This document shows positions 17,947 to 26,642 of a stretch of 64,000 bases of DNA, in pieces (the stretch's first letter is position 1; every line of letters starts with the position of its first letter). The notes beneath the pieces are model-generated. The model made no database searches. It saw only the letters and a program-made list of their open reading frames with translations, and had not been told where the DNA came from. Source of the stretch: Virgibacillus_F flavescens (GTDB taxonomy: Bacteria > Bacillota > Bacilli > Bacillales > Amphibacillaceae); contig NZ_CP192260.1 of assembly GCF_050574275.1 (NCBI RefSeq), positions 2,542,001 to 2,606,000 on the forward strand, in the 5' to 3' direction. The translations under genes and the position numbers were made by a program.

Positions 17947-18309
17947 TTAATCTAATGCCTTTTGAATTGCTTCAATAACGCGGTCTGCTTGAAACGGTTT
18001 TACAATAAAATCTTTTGCACCAGCTTGAATTGCATCGATAACCATAGCTTGTTGTCCCATTGCAGAACACATAATAATTTTCGCCTCAGGACTTTCACTC
18101 TTGATTTTTTTAAGTGAAGTAATGCCGTCCATTTCTGGCATAGTAATATCCATAGTTACTAAATCAGGCTTTAATTCATTGTATTTATCTATTGCTTCTG
18201 CACCGTCTTGCGCTTCCCCTACTACTTCGAATCCATTTTTGCTTAAAATATCCTTGATCATCATACGCATGAAAGCTGCGTCGTCCACGATTAATATACG
18301 TTGTCCCAT
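17947..18309 (-). CDS. cheY: Chemotaxis response regulator CheY
   Basis: Single receiver domain of 120 residues that binds the flagellar switch when phosphorylated; in Bacillus CheY-P promotes smooth swimming. The acid pocket Asp9-Asp10, phospho-acceptor Asp54 (VTMDITMPEMDG), the Ser in MCSAMG and Lys in IVKPFQ are all in place, so it should be phosphorylatable. The kinase gene cheA is not in this operon. Confidence 0.97.
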   Translation of the reverse strand: MGQRILIVDDAAFMRMMIKDILSKNGFEVVGEAQDGAEAIDKYNELKPDLVTMDITMPEMDGITSLKKIKSESPEAKIIMCSAMGQQAMVIDAIQAGAKDFIVKPFQADRVIEAIQKALD

Positions 18310-18326
18310 TTACTTTCGACCTCCAT

Positions 18327-19460
18327 TTATTTTAGTTTCATAAGTCTTTCAGATTGGCTGATAATATCTGTTACTCTTACACCAAAGTTTTCATCAATCA
18401 CAACTACTTCGCCTTTGGCAATTAACTTTTCATTCACAAATATATCGACAGGTTCACCAGCCAGTTTATCTAGTTCTATAATTGAACCTGAAGATAAATC
18501 CAGAATATCTCTGATTGTACGTTTTGTGCGACCTAGTTCAACAGTTACCTTTAAAGGAATATCTAGTAATAAGTCCAAGTTGCGCTGTTCGTTTTTACTT
18601 AGTTCCACTTGTTCAAAAGTTGAAAATGATGCCTCATGAACATTGGAAGAAGATTGACTTATATTTTCACCAAGAAATTGTTGATTAGGCTTTGCTTCTA
18701 TCTTTTCTTCATCCTGCACTGGCTCTTCAACTTGAACTGCAGCAGCTTGTTCATTGCTTGCTTCCTTATTCGATTTGTTCATTAACTCTTCAACTAGTTT
18801 GTTTGCAAATGGAATCGGTATTAACTGCATAATATTTGAATCAATTAATGTTCCTACTTTCAGCTGGAAGGAAACTTTAACAAAAACTTCTCCCTGCTTT
18901 TCTTCATCTTCTTCCATCACAACTTCATTGACATCCTGTTTTTTAATTAAAGGTGGAGAGATATCTACTTTCTTATTAAAAATAGTAGACATACTAGTTG
19001 CAGCAGCACCCATCATTTGATTCATTGCTTCCTGTACAGCGCTAATATGTATATCTGTTAATTCTTTCGAAGGACTTGTGCCATCACCACCCAGCATGAT
19101 ATCTGAAATAATAGACGCATCATCTGATTTAATCACAAAAACGTTTTGACCAATAAATCCTTCAACATATTTCACCTCAACACTTAAGTGGTCAAACGTA
19201 AATTCATCTGTGACATCCTTCTGTTTAATTACAGATACTTGAGGAGTAGTAATTTCAACTTTTTGATTAAGCAGTGTTGAAAGAGTTGTTGCAGAACTAC
19301 CGAATGAAATATTTCCTATTTCACCTAATGTATCTTCTTCTATACTCGTTAAATAATTGGAAGTATCAATATCAGATGAAGTTTCCCCTTCATCGTCATC
19401 AGCACCCACTTTTAGTAATGCATCTATTTCATCCTGGGAAAGCATGCCATCATTCATCAT
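18327..19460 (-). CDS. fliY: Flagellar switch protein and CheY-P phosphatase FliY
   Basis: Combines a CheC-type phosphatase core with a FliN-like C-ring domain. The N-terminal peptide MLSQDEIDALLKVG is the CheY-binding motif shared with FliM. Two phosphatase motifs follow (DTLGEIGNISFGSSATTLST and VQEAMNQMMGAAATSMSTIF), and the SpoA domain fills the last 80 residues (LLLDIPLKVTVELGRTKRTI). ATG 19460 has GGGGGAAAC upstream; a longer frame would need a TTG at 19478. It overlaps fliM by 11 bases. Length 377 residues. Confidence 0.95.
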   Translation of the reverse strand: MMNDGMLSQDEIDALLKVGADDDEGETSSDIDTSNYLTSIEEDTLGEIGNISFGSSATTLSTLLNQKVEITTPQVSVIKQKDVTDEFTFDHLSVEVKYVEGFIGQNVFVIKSDDASIISDIMLGGDGTSPSKELTDIHISAVQEAMNQMMGAAATSMSTIFNKKVDISPPLIKKQDVNEVVMEEDEEKQGEVFVKVSFQLKVGTLIDSNIMQLIPIPFANKLVEELMNKSNKEASNEQAAAVQVEEPVQDEEKIEAKPNQQFLGENISQSSSNVHEASFSTFEQVELSKNEQRNLDLLLDIPLKVTVELGRTKRTIRDILDLSSGSIIELDKLAGEPVDIFVNEKLIAKGEVVVIDENFGVRVTDIISQSERLMKLK

Positions 19461-20445
19461 CCCTGTTTCCCCCTTCAATTTCTTCTATTACTTGTACTGA
19501 AACTTTATTTCTGAGTTTACCTGGCTGTACATAAAACTTTGCTTCGTTGTTGATCTCAAGTGTTAACGGTTCATCTATTGGCTGGTTTAAACCAATGATG
19601 TCATTAGTTTGTAAATTTAATAATTCATCAATACTAATAGTAGTTTGACCAAGCAGAGCTTTCGCTTCTACTTTCGCCAGTTTAATATTTTCTGAGAGTT
19701 TCTGATAGGTTTCCGGATCTCTATTTTTTGTAGATGTCTGCATCCAGTAATGAACGGAAAGTTTAGGAATAATCGGCTCTAAGACAATATGTGGAATACA
19801 AATATTAATGAGTCCACTTGCTTCTCCGATATTCGTATTTAACGATACGATTACAACCGTTTCATTAGGCGAAACCATTTGTAAAAATTGAGGATTTACT
19901 TCAAAATCTTCTAATACTGGATCAATTTCTACAATTGATGACCATGCTTCTTGTAAATTCACAACAGCTTTTTCAAAAAGTTGAGACATCAGCATCGTTT
20001 CAATTTCTGTTAAATTATCAACTTTATTAACACTGTTACCTTTCCCCCCAAGGATACGGTCCATCATACCGTACGCTATATTAGGATTCACTTCCATCAG
20101 AATTCGACCTTCGAGAGGAGCCACACTGTAGATATTTAAAATGGTCATTTTGGGTACTGATCTAATAAACTCCTCGTAAGGGATCTGATCCACTGATGCA
20201 ACGGTAATATTTACATACGTTCTTAATTGAGCAGAAAAAAATGTCGTAAGTAAACGCGCATAATTTTCATGAATTCTTGAGAGACTTCTTACTTGGTCTT
20301 TAGAAAATCGAAGCGCTCTTTTAAAATCATATACTCTAACCTTCTTTTCTTTTTCTTCTTTCTTTAATTCATCTGCATTCATCTCTCCGGATGAAATAGC
20401 CGATAATAATGCATCTATTTCATTTTGCGACAGTATCTCTTCCAC
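19450..20445 (-). CDS. fliM: Flagellar motor switch protein FliM
   Basis: C-ring protein that binds CheY-P through its N-terminal peptide ILSQNEIDALLSAISSG and sets motor direction. The middle CheC-like domain contains RALRFSKDQVRSLSRIHENY and PLEGRILMEVNPNIAYGMMD; the last 80 residues form the SpoA domain. The 331 residues equal the family norm. Confidence 0.97.
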   Translation of the reverse strand: MEEILSQNEIDALLSAISSGEMNADELKKEEKEKKVRVYDFKRALRFSKDQVRSLSRIHENYARLLTTFFSAQLRTYVNITVASVDQIPYEEFIRSVPKMTILNIYSVAPLEGRILMEVNPNIAYGMMDRILGGKGNSVNKVDNLTEIETMLMSQLFEKAVVNLQEAWSSIVEIDPVLEDFEVNPQFLQMVSPNETVVIVSLNTNIGEASGLINICIPHIVLEPIIPKLSVHYWMQTSTKNRDPETYQKLSENIKLAKVEAKALLGQTTISIDELLNLQTNDIIGLNQPIDEPLTLEINNEAKFYVQPGKLRNKVSVQVIEEIEGGNRDDE

Positions 20446-20480
20446 GGTAATACCTCACCTCCATAATGGAGTAATTATAG

Positions 20481-20906
20481 TTATTGTAAAATCTTACTAA
20501 TTGTATAGACATCTGTAATCGTTCCATCTGTCATTACTTCATTTAGTCTCAACTGAACAACATCTTCTAATTTACCAAGTCCTGATTTAAAATCTTCTGC
20601 TGACATTACTGATAATTCTTTAATTAGTATATTTTTAAGCTGAAATTCTCTTTTTTCAATTTCTTCTTTTGCTTCTTCACTGTTTGTTACAATTTGGAAC
20701 TGAATTTTTACGAAGCTTCCATCTTTTAGATCTGTGGTAATTTCAGAAGTTTGATAGGAGTATTCGACAATGTCATCAATTGATTGAGCCTCACCCTCGT
20801 TATCATCACCCGAAACATTTAAGACAACTACTAATGCAATAACTCCACCGAGTACTAAAATAACTAATGAAGTAACCATTGTCTTAACTAGTCTACTCAT
20901 TTGCAT
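20481..20906 (-). CDS. fliL: Flagellar basal-body-associated protein FliL
   Basis: Single-pass membrane protein around the stator that supports motor function. It has a short cytosolic N-terminus, a membrane segment (MVTSLVILVLGGVIALVVVL) and an outer domain ending in VYTISKILQ. ATG 20906 is six bases behind GAGG and overlaps the swrD stop. About 141 residues, as in B. subtilis (140). Confidence 0.93.
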   Translation of the reverse strand: MQMSRLVKTMVTSLVILVLGGVIALVVVLNVSGDDNEGEAQSIDDIVEYSYQTSEITTDLKDGSFVKIQFQIVTNSEEAKEEIEKREFQLKNILIKELSVMSAEDFKSGLGKLEDVVQLRLNEVMTDGTITDVYTISKILQ

Positions 20907-21147
20907 CACCTACCTCTTTCACACATTCTCTGATCCCCAATTTACGATAAAAACTTGAAACAAGGCTTGCGACTTCCTGCTCAGGTTCTTTTACAACTAT
21001 TTTCTTGCCGTTTATCAGTGTAATTGTTGTATCTGGGTGGGATTGGATCTGTTCAATCATGAGCGCATTTAAAGTAAATACATCCTTGTTCAGTCTGGTT
21101 AATCGAATCATAATATGGTGGGGGGATGTGCCTGATTCAGACAGCAT
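20893..21147 (-). CDS. swrD: SwrD (FlbD family) flagellar motor power protein
   Basis: Small FlbD-family protein; in B. subtilis SwrD raises flagellar power and is needed for swarming. The core starts at residue 13 (MIRLTRLNKDVFTLN) and contains DTTITLINGKKIVVKE. The only good ribosome site, GAGGAGG, serves ATG 21147 and so adds 12 residues. The ATG at 21111, which aligns with the family start, has no such site. ATG 21147 lies inside a strong hairpin (21122-21151). If the short form is the real one, initiation there must use another route. Confidence 0.85.
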   Translation of the reverse strand: MLSESGTSPHHIMIRLTRLNKDVFTLNALMIEQIQSHPDTTITLINGKKIVVKEPEQEVASLVSSFYRKLGIRECVKEVGDANE

Positions 21148-21151
21148 CCCC
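21122..21151 (-). promoter_or_regulatory. swrD: Hairpin covering the swrD start codon
   Basis: On the minus strand GGGGATG, which includes the start ATG, pairs with CATCCCC. Inside it, after a 2/1-base bulge, GTCTG pairs with CAGGC around an AAT loop. The 12 base pairs are not followed by a T run, so it is not a terminator. It would occlude initiation or protect the mRNA end after flgE. Confidence 0.6.
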
Positions 21152-21165
21152 TACCTCCTCATCTA

Positions 21166-21960
21166 TTATCGTTTTAGGTTTACTAACTCTTGTAAAATTT
21201 CATCTGAAGTAGTAATAATTCTGGTATTTGCCTGAAATCCACGCTGGGCTGTAATCATTTCGGTGAATTCTTCAGCTAAATCCACATTTGACATCTCAAG
21301 TGAACCACTAACAATTGATGCGGTGCCGCCAGTTTCTGGAGTAGCTAAAGCAGGAGCGAGTCCAGCATTTTCTGAGTTTAAAAATAGATTGCTACCCGCT
21401 TTTTGAAGGCCAGCTGGATTTGAGAAATTAGCTATACCTATCTGACCTCCATTTTGAGTAACACCAGCAGCGTCAATATAATTTACTGTTCCATTAGTTT
21501 GTATACTGAAGCTTTGAGCAGTTTCAGGAATATTAATACGGTTTTCGTTTACATCTTGCAAATAATATCCATCTGAATTTACAACGTCTCCTTCACTATC
21601 TAAATAAAAGTTTCCAGCACGTGTGTACATAGTAGTACCGTTAGCATCTAAAGCGAACATTCCATCTCCCTCTAGTGCTAAATCTAGTGGATTGTTAGTA
21701 GTTTGACGAAATCCCTGTGTGTGAATATTGTCTATAGAACCAAGTTGTGATCCAAGACCAACTTGTTTAGCATTCATTCCTCCACGTGCACCCTCTGGAC
21801 CTTGAGCTCCTGACATGGTTTGACTCATCATATCCTGAAAGGTAACTCTTCCTTTTTTGAATCCTACTGTATTTACGTTTGCAATATTATTACCTATAAC
21901 ATCTAATTTTGCTTGAAACCCCTTCATACCTGAAATACCTGCATACATTGAACGTAACAT
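21166..21960 (-). CDS. flgE: Flagellar hook protein FlgE (short Bacillus type)
   Basis: Hook subunit. The N-terminal rod/hook signature GNNIANVNTVGFKKGRVTFQ and the C-terminal heptad helix DLAEEFTEMITAQRGFQANT form the coiled-coil core common to axial proteins. The 264 residues equal the B. subtilis hook protein, which was earlier annotated as FlgG. Position after flgD and before swrD supports hook rather than distal rod. Confidence 0.94.
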   Translation of the reverse strand: MLRSMYAGISGMKGFQAKLDVIGNNIANVNTVGFKKGRVTFQDMMSQTMSGAQGPEGARGGMNAKQVGLGSQLGSIDNIHTQGFRQTTNNPLDLALEGDGMFALDANGTTMYTRAGNFYLDSEGDVVNSDGYYLQDVNENRINIPETAQSFSIQTNGTVNYIDAAGVTQNGGQIGIANFSNPAGLQKAGSNLFLNSENAGLAPALATPETGGTASIVSGSLEMSNVDLAEEFTEMITAQRGFQANTRIITTSDEILQELVNLKR

Positions 21961-22043
21961 ATTAATTCATCCCTTCATTGGTTAAATATAGTAAGCTGTA
22001 TCAATCAGTCAACAGCTCCTTGGCCTCCCAACATGGGTCCAGC

Positions 22044-22421
22044 CTATTTGTTTATTAAAATCGTTCCATTAATATTGGTGAAAATTTTATTTGTTGCTTC
22101 TTCACGATTCATTGCCGTAACAACCGTGTTATTTTTTGTGCTTACAAGTAATGCAGCATTATCTGTTACTACTAGAGAATCTGTAATTCCTTTACTTTTT
22201 GCTTCTACCATTTTTTCTGAAATCGTTTGCCATTGCTCGTCATTAATCATAATGTTTCTTTCCTGTAATCGTTCTTGAGCATGTCTGCTGATTTTTACAG
22301 TTTGGGCATCTGCTAAAGCATCTTTAAAATTAATGGATGCGGACTGCTGCTTTGTTGCAGGTTGTTTTACATTAGGAAATTGCAAGGCATGTGATTGTGT
22401 TTGATGGATGCGATGATCCAT
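22044..22421 (-). CDS. Flagellar operon protein of the TIGR02530 type
   Basis: A 125-residue protein between flgD and flgE, where many Bacillaceae and clostridia carry a member of this family; its exact role is not established. The conserved block is VKISRHAQERLQERNI followed by SLVVTDNAALLVSTKNNTVV. No signal peptide or membrane segment is seen. It starts two bases after the flgD stop. Position suggests a part in hook assembly (inference). Confidence 0.85.
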   Translation of the reverse strand: MDHRIHQTQSHALQFPNVKQPATKQQSASINFKDALADAQTVKISRHAQERLQERNIMINDEQWQTISEKMVEAKSKGITDSLVVTDNAALLVSTKNNTVVTAMNREEATNKIFTNINGTILINK

Positions 22422-22423
22422 AT

Positions 22424-22924
22424 TTATTCACTTCCTTCTGATTTATCTGGTCCCTCTACAGTAGATTGAGTTGCATTGTCGTTTTCTGTGTCAGGGTCCC
22501 TAATTTCCAATATAGCGTCTGCATATATCTTCTTTCCATTTTCCAATTCGAGAATAGCCCATCCTTCCTTTTGGCTTACCGCGATAACATTACTAGATTC
22601 AACATCCAGTTTCTTTCCAGTTTCTTCGTCATAGTTTTGATAACTTACTTCTTTACCGATCATATGACTATATTTAATGACTGGAGAGACCAACTGACTT
22701 TGAACTAACTTATCGATCGAAGCAGACATGTTTGTCATTTGTTCTAATGACGAGAATGATGCCATTTGTGAAATGAATTCTCGATCATCCATTGGTTTAG
22801 TTGGATCCTGATTTTGTAATTGAACCATTAGTATCTCTAGAAATTCATTTTTACCAAGTTCAGGACTAGGTTGTCTGGAGTTCGGCTGGTTCTGTAAGTA
22901 GTACGATGGATCTATTTTAGTCAA
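22424..22924 (-). CDS. flgD: Hook capping protein FlgD
   Basis: Scaffold for hook polymerisation, removed when the hook is complete. The conserved N-terminal segment GKNEFLEILMVQLQNQDPTK plus PMDDREFISQMASFSSLEQM is present; the C-terminal part is short and lacks the large beta domains of enteric FlgD, as in Bacillus. I prefer the TTG start at 22924 because AGGTGA precedes it at good spacing; GTG 22933 has only a poor site. Length about 166 residues. Confidence 0.92.
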   Translation of the reverse strand: MTKIDPSYYLQNQPNSRQPSPELGKNEFLEILMVQLQNQDPTKPMDDREFISQMASFSSLEQMTNMSASIDKLVQSQLVSPVIKYSHMIGKEVSYQNYDEETGKKLDVESSNVIAVSQKEGWAILELENGKKIYADAILEIRDPDTENDNATQSTVEGPDKSEGSE

Positions 22925-22933
22925 CTCATTCAC

Positions 22934-24229
22934 CTACACTTTCTCATTCATTAATACTTCTTGAAAGAATCGCTCAAATTCTTCACTTGATTGTTTCTGC
23001 TCATCTTTATTAGGGTTATCAGACTGACTTTGGTCATCGTTATCCATTGATTGCTGATCTTTATCCTGATGTAAATTTTGAGATTGCTGGGTCTGCATCT
23101 CCTGTTTTTCAATTACCACTTGCTGTGGTGAAAACATGTGTTTAAGCTGAGTCATATTGGATTCCAGCATCTCTTTCGCTGCTGCAGAAGCAACAATAAT
23201 TTTCACTGTCATTTCTCCATTAATTTGAGTTAGCTTTACCATCATTTCTCCAAGATTCGTTGGTTTTATTGAAATATTCAATTGACTTGATCCATTATTC
23301 AAAGTTAAAAATTTACTTGTTTTAATTACGTCTTGAAATTTATCAACAAGCTGCTGAGAATTATTTTGCGTATTCTGCGTTTGATTTAAATGAATCACGT
23401 ATTGTTCAACTTTAGATATAGGCATAGTCGTTAGGTTTGCTTGCATTGTAGTTGATTGCTCAGAAACTTTTTGTTTCGACAACGCGTTGCTTATCCATTT
23501 TGTTATATCCGTACTGGTTACTTTTGCATTCGTGTTGTACTGCTGAGAAGTCACAAATTGGTTTCTTTTTTGAAAGGCGCTTACAAGTTCTCGCCAAACT
23601 GTCTCCGTCTTTGTCCCGTTAGCACTTGATTGATTAAGGGAAGCTATGTTAACTTCTTTTGTCGCTCCAAGCTTATTTTCAAGGCTAGTCCATTTTTCTA
23701 AAAGCTTTTGAATCTCTGGTGCCAGCTTCGCTATACTTTTTTGATCTGTCAAACTTGATAATAAAGATTCTGCCTTTTTACTAATATCTCCAAGTTGTTG
23801 TAATACCTCTTTTTTATTAATTGGTACAACTATAGGAGTAATAGTTGCAGCTACTCTTGTTTGTTCAACCGGTACTTGTTTATTGTCAGTAGAGCTCAGT
23901 TGAACATCAATTAGAGCTTTTAGCTGCTGCATCATACCAGCACTCAAATGTAAGCCTTCGCCAATTTGATCTATATTATCTGACTCTTTCAATTCAGCAA
24001 GAAGCTTTTCTTTTACTTCTTCAGGCACTTGGGAAAATAAACTTTTTAAAAGGTCTTCAGAACTTTTGGGTTCAGGTTTCTCACCAGTCTGATTTCCCAA
24101 TGGATTTGGTATCTGAGCAGTTTGCAGCAGCCCATTGAATACATTAGTTAATTCCTTTGGAACACATTCTCGCGTAATTACCTTTGCTTGCATTGGTTTT
24201 GATGGTATTAACATTCCAGTAACATTCAT
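22934..24229 (-). CDS. fliK: Hook-length control protein FliK
   Basis: Secreted molecular ruler that triggers the FlhB switch. The first 300 residues are low-complexity, rich in Gln, Ser, Thr and Lys. The conserved C-terminal domain is visible as LNISIKPTNLGEMMVKLTQI followed by MTVKIIVASAAAKEMLESNM, then a Gln/Asp-rich tail. ATG 24229 follows GGGGTGA. About 431 residues. Confidence 0.9.
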   Translation of the reverse strand: MNVTGMLIPSKPMQAKVITRECVPKELTNVFNGLLQTAQIPNPLGNQTGEKPEPKSSEDLLKSLFSQVPEEVKEKLLAELKESDNIDQIGEGLHLSAGMMQQLKALIDVQLSSTDNKQVPVEQTRVAATITPIVVPINKKEVLQQLGDISKKAESLLSSLTDQKSIAKLAPEIQKLLEKWTSLENKLGATKEVNIASLNQSSANGTKTETVWRELVSAFQKRNQFVTSQQYNTNAKVTSTDITKWISNALSKQKVSEQSTTMQANLTTMPISKVEQYVIHLNQTQNTQNNSQQLVDKFQDVIKTSKFLTLNNGSSQLNISIKPTNLGEMMVKLTQINGEMTVKIIVASAAAKEMLESNMTQLKHMFSPQQVVIEKQEMQTQQSQNLHQDKDQQSMDNDDQSQSDNPNKDEQKQSSEEFERFFQEVLMNEKV

Positions 24230-24259
24230 TTTTTCACCCCCCTTCAAATGAAAGTAAAG

Positions 24260-24871
24260 TCACTCTCCACTATTGAGATAAGCTTTTGTGTACTGGGCAG
24301 CTTTCTCTGTTTCCATTTCTTCTAATATACCTGCACGAACATCTTCTGGTACACCTTTTAAAATTGCAATCGCCATGCCTTCCTCTAAGTCTTGAAGAAT
24401 TAGAGCAGATTGTGCCGTATCCATTTGTTCGAATGAAGCAGTCATGGAAATTAATTGACTGGGTTTTTCATTTTTTTTATTTTCATCTTCTGTACTACTT
24501 TCATCAACAGGTTCAGGTGAATCTTTATTTTCTAATTTCACAATTTCCTGTTCCAACTGATCTATAGTTTCTTCCATGCTTGTTAGTTGTGCATCTAATT
24601 CTTCAATTTTGTTATCTTTTTTCTTAAGTTTCGATTTATACTCCTCTTCTGTCTCAATATTTGATTTCTCCACATCCGTTTTCACCATAGAAGAAATAAC
24701 GGGAATAGTATCACCTTTTTCCTTTGCCCAATCAATTACGTCAAAACCTGCTACTTTAAAAATAATAATTATAACCGTTACTGCAACTATTACCGGTACA
24801 ACTATTGCAAACAAAAACCAAAGGATAGGGTTTGATTTTGTTTTTGTCTGATCCTTTTTATTTTTGGCCAT
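24260..24871 (-). CDS. ylxF: MotE-like flagellar protein (YlxF position)
   Basis: Single membrane segment near the N-terminus (LWFLFAIVVPVIVAVTVIII), a coiled coil (KLKKKDNKIEELDAQLTSME and following), an acidic linker and a C-terminal domain of the MgtE-N/MotE type (ALILQDLEEGMAIAILKGVP). It occupies the place of B. subtilis ylxF between fliJ and fliK. MotE-type proteins in other bacteria chaperone motor or stator proteins; the role in Bacillus is not settled. ATG 24871 has AGGTG six bases upstream. Confidence 0.82.
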   Translation of the reverse strand: MAKNKKDQTKTKSNPILWFLFAIVVPVIVAVTVIIIIFKVAGFDVIDWAKEKGDTIPVISSMVKTDVEKSNIETEEEYKSKLKKKDNKIEELDAQLTSMEETIDQLEQEIVKLENKDSPEPVDESSTEDENKKNEKPSQLISMTASFEQMDTAQSALILQDLEEGMAIAILKGVPEDVRAGILEEMETEKAAQYTKAYLNSGE

Positions 24872-24876
24872 CTCAT

Positions 24877-25323
24877 TCACCTATTTTTTTGATTTAAGTA
24901 CTGCTGAACAGATATTTCATCCATGAATATTTTTTCATTTTTTTGGATTATTTCTTCCTGTTCTTTTCTGCGATACGTGATAATCTTTTCAAATTTTTTA
25001 ACTTCAACATGAGCATCTGTTAAGATTACTTGCTTTTCTTCCATTTCACTTCTAGCAACCTTAACTTCCTGTTGTAATTGCAATATTTGCTTATTTAACA
25101 TTTCAATGTATGCAAGTTGTTCTCTTATCTTATCGATAGGAATTGTGTGTTGTATGTATTCTTCACGAGCACCCTCAGCATCTTCTTTCTTTTTGAGCAA
25201 TGTATATAATTGGGTAGCCACACCTTCGAAGTATTCAATTGATCGATGATATTTTTTTTGCGCATCATGTTTTTCTTGTTCTCTTACGTTAAGAATTTTT
25301 GATAACGCTACAATTTCTGCCAT
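24877..25323 (-). CDS. fliJ: Flagellar export chaperone FliJ
   Basis: Coiled-coil stalk of the export ATPase, cycling chaperones to FlhA. The 148 residues are almost entirely helical with heptads (for example QLAYIEMLNKQILQLQQEVK). It overlaps the fliI stop by one base and directly follows the ATPase gene, as in B. subtilis (147 residues). Confidence 0.92.
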   Translation of the reverse strand: MAEIVALSKILNVREQEKHDAQKKYHRSIEYFEGVATQLYTLLKKKEDAEGAREEYIQHTIPIDKIREQLAYIEMLNKQILQLQQEVKVARSEMEEKQVILTDAHVEVKKFEKIITYRRKEQEEIIQKNEKIFMDEISVQQYLNQKNR

Positions 25324-26642
25324 TAACCAACGCCTCCTGAAAGTAAAGTTTGCATGCGTTTTATTGATTCCTCAAAAGTCAGATGTTCCAAAATATCTTG
25401 TCTTAAGAATTTTTGAATTGTCGGGTAAAATGCTATAGCTCGATCAATATCTTTATCTGTTCCGCGTTTATAAGCCCCAATTTGGATTAACTCACTATTT
25501 TCTTCATACGTGGCCATTAACGTTCTAATTTGCTGAGCAGTATCTAGATGCTCTTTAGTAGCAATTTGAGTCATAACCCTACTAATTGATTTCAATGTAT
25601 TAATTGCTGGAAATTGTCCTTGTTCTGCCAGTTTTCTATCCAGTACAAAGTGTCCATCCAGAATACCTCTAACTGTGTCAGCAATCGGTTCATTCATGTC
25701 GTCACCATCTACTAACACTGTATAAAAAGCAGTTGTGGTTCCATTTGAACTCGTTCCCGTTCTTTCAAGCAACTTTGGAAGTATAGCAAAAACTGACGGT
25801 GTATACCCTTTAGTTGTTGGGGGTTCACCAGTTGCTAAACCTATTTCCCGTTGTGCCATTGCTACTCGCGTAACTGAGTCCATCATTAAATTCACATGAT
25901 AACCAAGTTCTCTAAAATATTCACTTATCGCAGTTGCGGTATAAGCGCCTTTTATTCGCATAAGCGCTGGCTGATCAGAAGTGGCAACGACAACAATTGA
26001 TTTTTTTAAACCTTCCTCACCGAGATCCTTCTCAATAAACTCTCTTACTTCTCTGCCACGCTCCCCAATTAAGGCAATCACGTTTATATCAGCACTACTA
26101 TTTCTTGCGATCATGCCTAGTAAAGTACTCTTTCCCACACCACTACCAGCAAAAATGCCTACCCTCTGCCCTTTTCCTACAGTAAGTAATGAGTCTATAG
26201 CTTTCACTCCAACCTGGATCGGTTCGGTGATTCTAGGACGAGTTAATGGATTAGGTGGGGATTGTTCGGTAGTAAAACTCGATAATCCTTTAGGTAATTT
26301 AGTCTCGTCTAATGGATTACCAATTGAATCTACTACTTTACCAATTAATCCACGTCCTATTTTGATTGTTAATGGCTTACCTGTTGATTCCACAAGACAA
26401 CCTGGGCCGAGCTCAGAAACTGTGGAATATGGCATGAGAATAATTTTCTCATTATTGAACCCAACTACTTCTGCTAATATTGGTTTATTTATCGATTTAG
26501 AGCTATGGATATAACAAACTTCTCCGATGTTAGCTTCAGGCCCTCTTGACTCAATCATCAGTCCAACTACACGCAATACTTTTCCAAAACGTTTATACGT
26601 ATTTGCTTGTTCAATAGCATTAACATATTGTTCTATTTTCAT
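25323..26642 (-). CDS. fliI: Flagellum-specific export ATPase FliI
   Basis: Hexameric F1-beta-like ATPase that unfolds and delivers export substrates. Walker A is GIFAGSGVGKSTLLGM (about residues 165-180), the catalytic Glu lies in ALIGERGREVREFIE, and Walker B is HVNLMMDSVTRVAMAQRE. The 439 residues match B. subtilis. It overlaps fliH by four bases. Confidence 0.98.
   Translation of the reverse strand: MKIEQYVNAIEQANTYKRFGKVLRVVGLMIESRGPEANIGEVCYIHSSKSINKPILAEVVGFNNEKIILMPYSTVSELGPGCLVESTGKPLTIKIGRGLIGKVVDSIGNPLDETKLPKGLSSFTTEQSPPNPLTRPRITEPIQVGVKAIDSLLTVGKGQRVGIFAGSGVGKSTLLGMIARNSSADINVIALIGERGREVREFIEKDLGEEGLKKSIVVVATSDQPALMRIKGAYTATAISEYFRELGYHVNLMMDSVTRVAMAQREIGLATGEPPTTKGYTPSVFAILPKLLERTGTSSNGTTTAFYTVLVDGDDMNEPIADTVRGILDGHFVLDRKLAEQGQFPAINTLKSISRVMTQIATKEHLDTAQQIRTLMATYEENSELIQIGAYKRGTDKDIDRAIAFYPTIQKFLRQDILEHLTFEESIKRMQTLLSGGVG

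Noticed and set aside
18327..20445. fliM and fliY as a duplicated or split gene
   Set aside because: They share the N-terminal CheY-binding peptide and SpoA domain by family descent; both are complete and this pair is normal in Bacillus.
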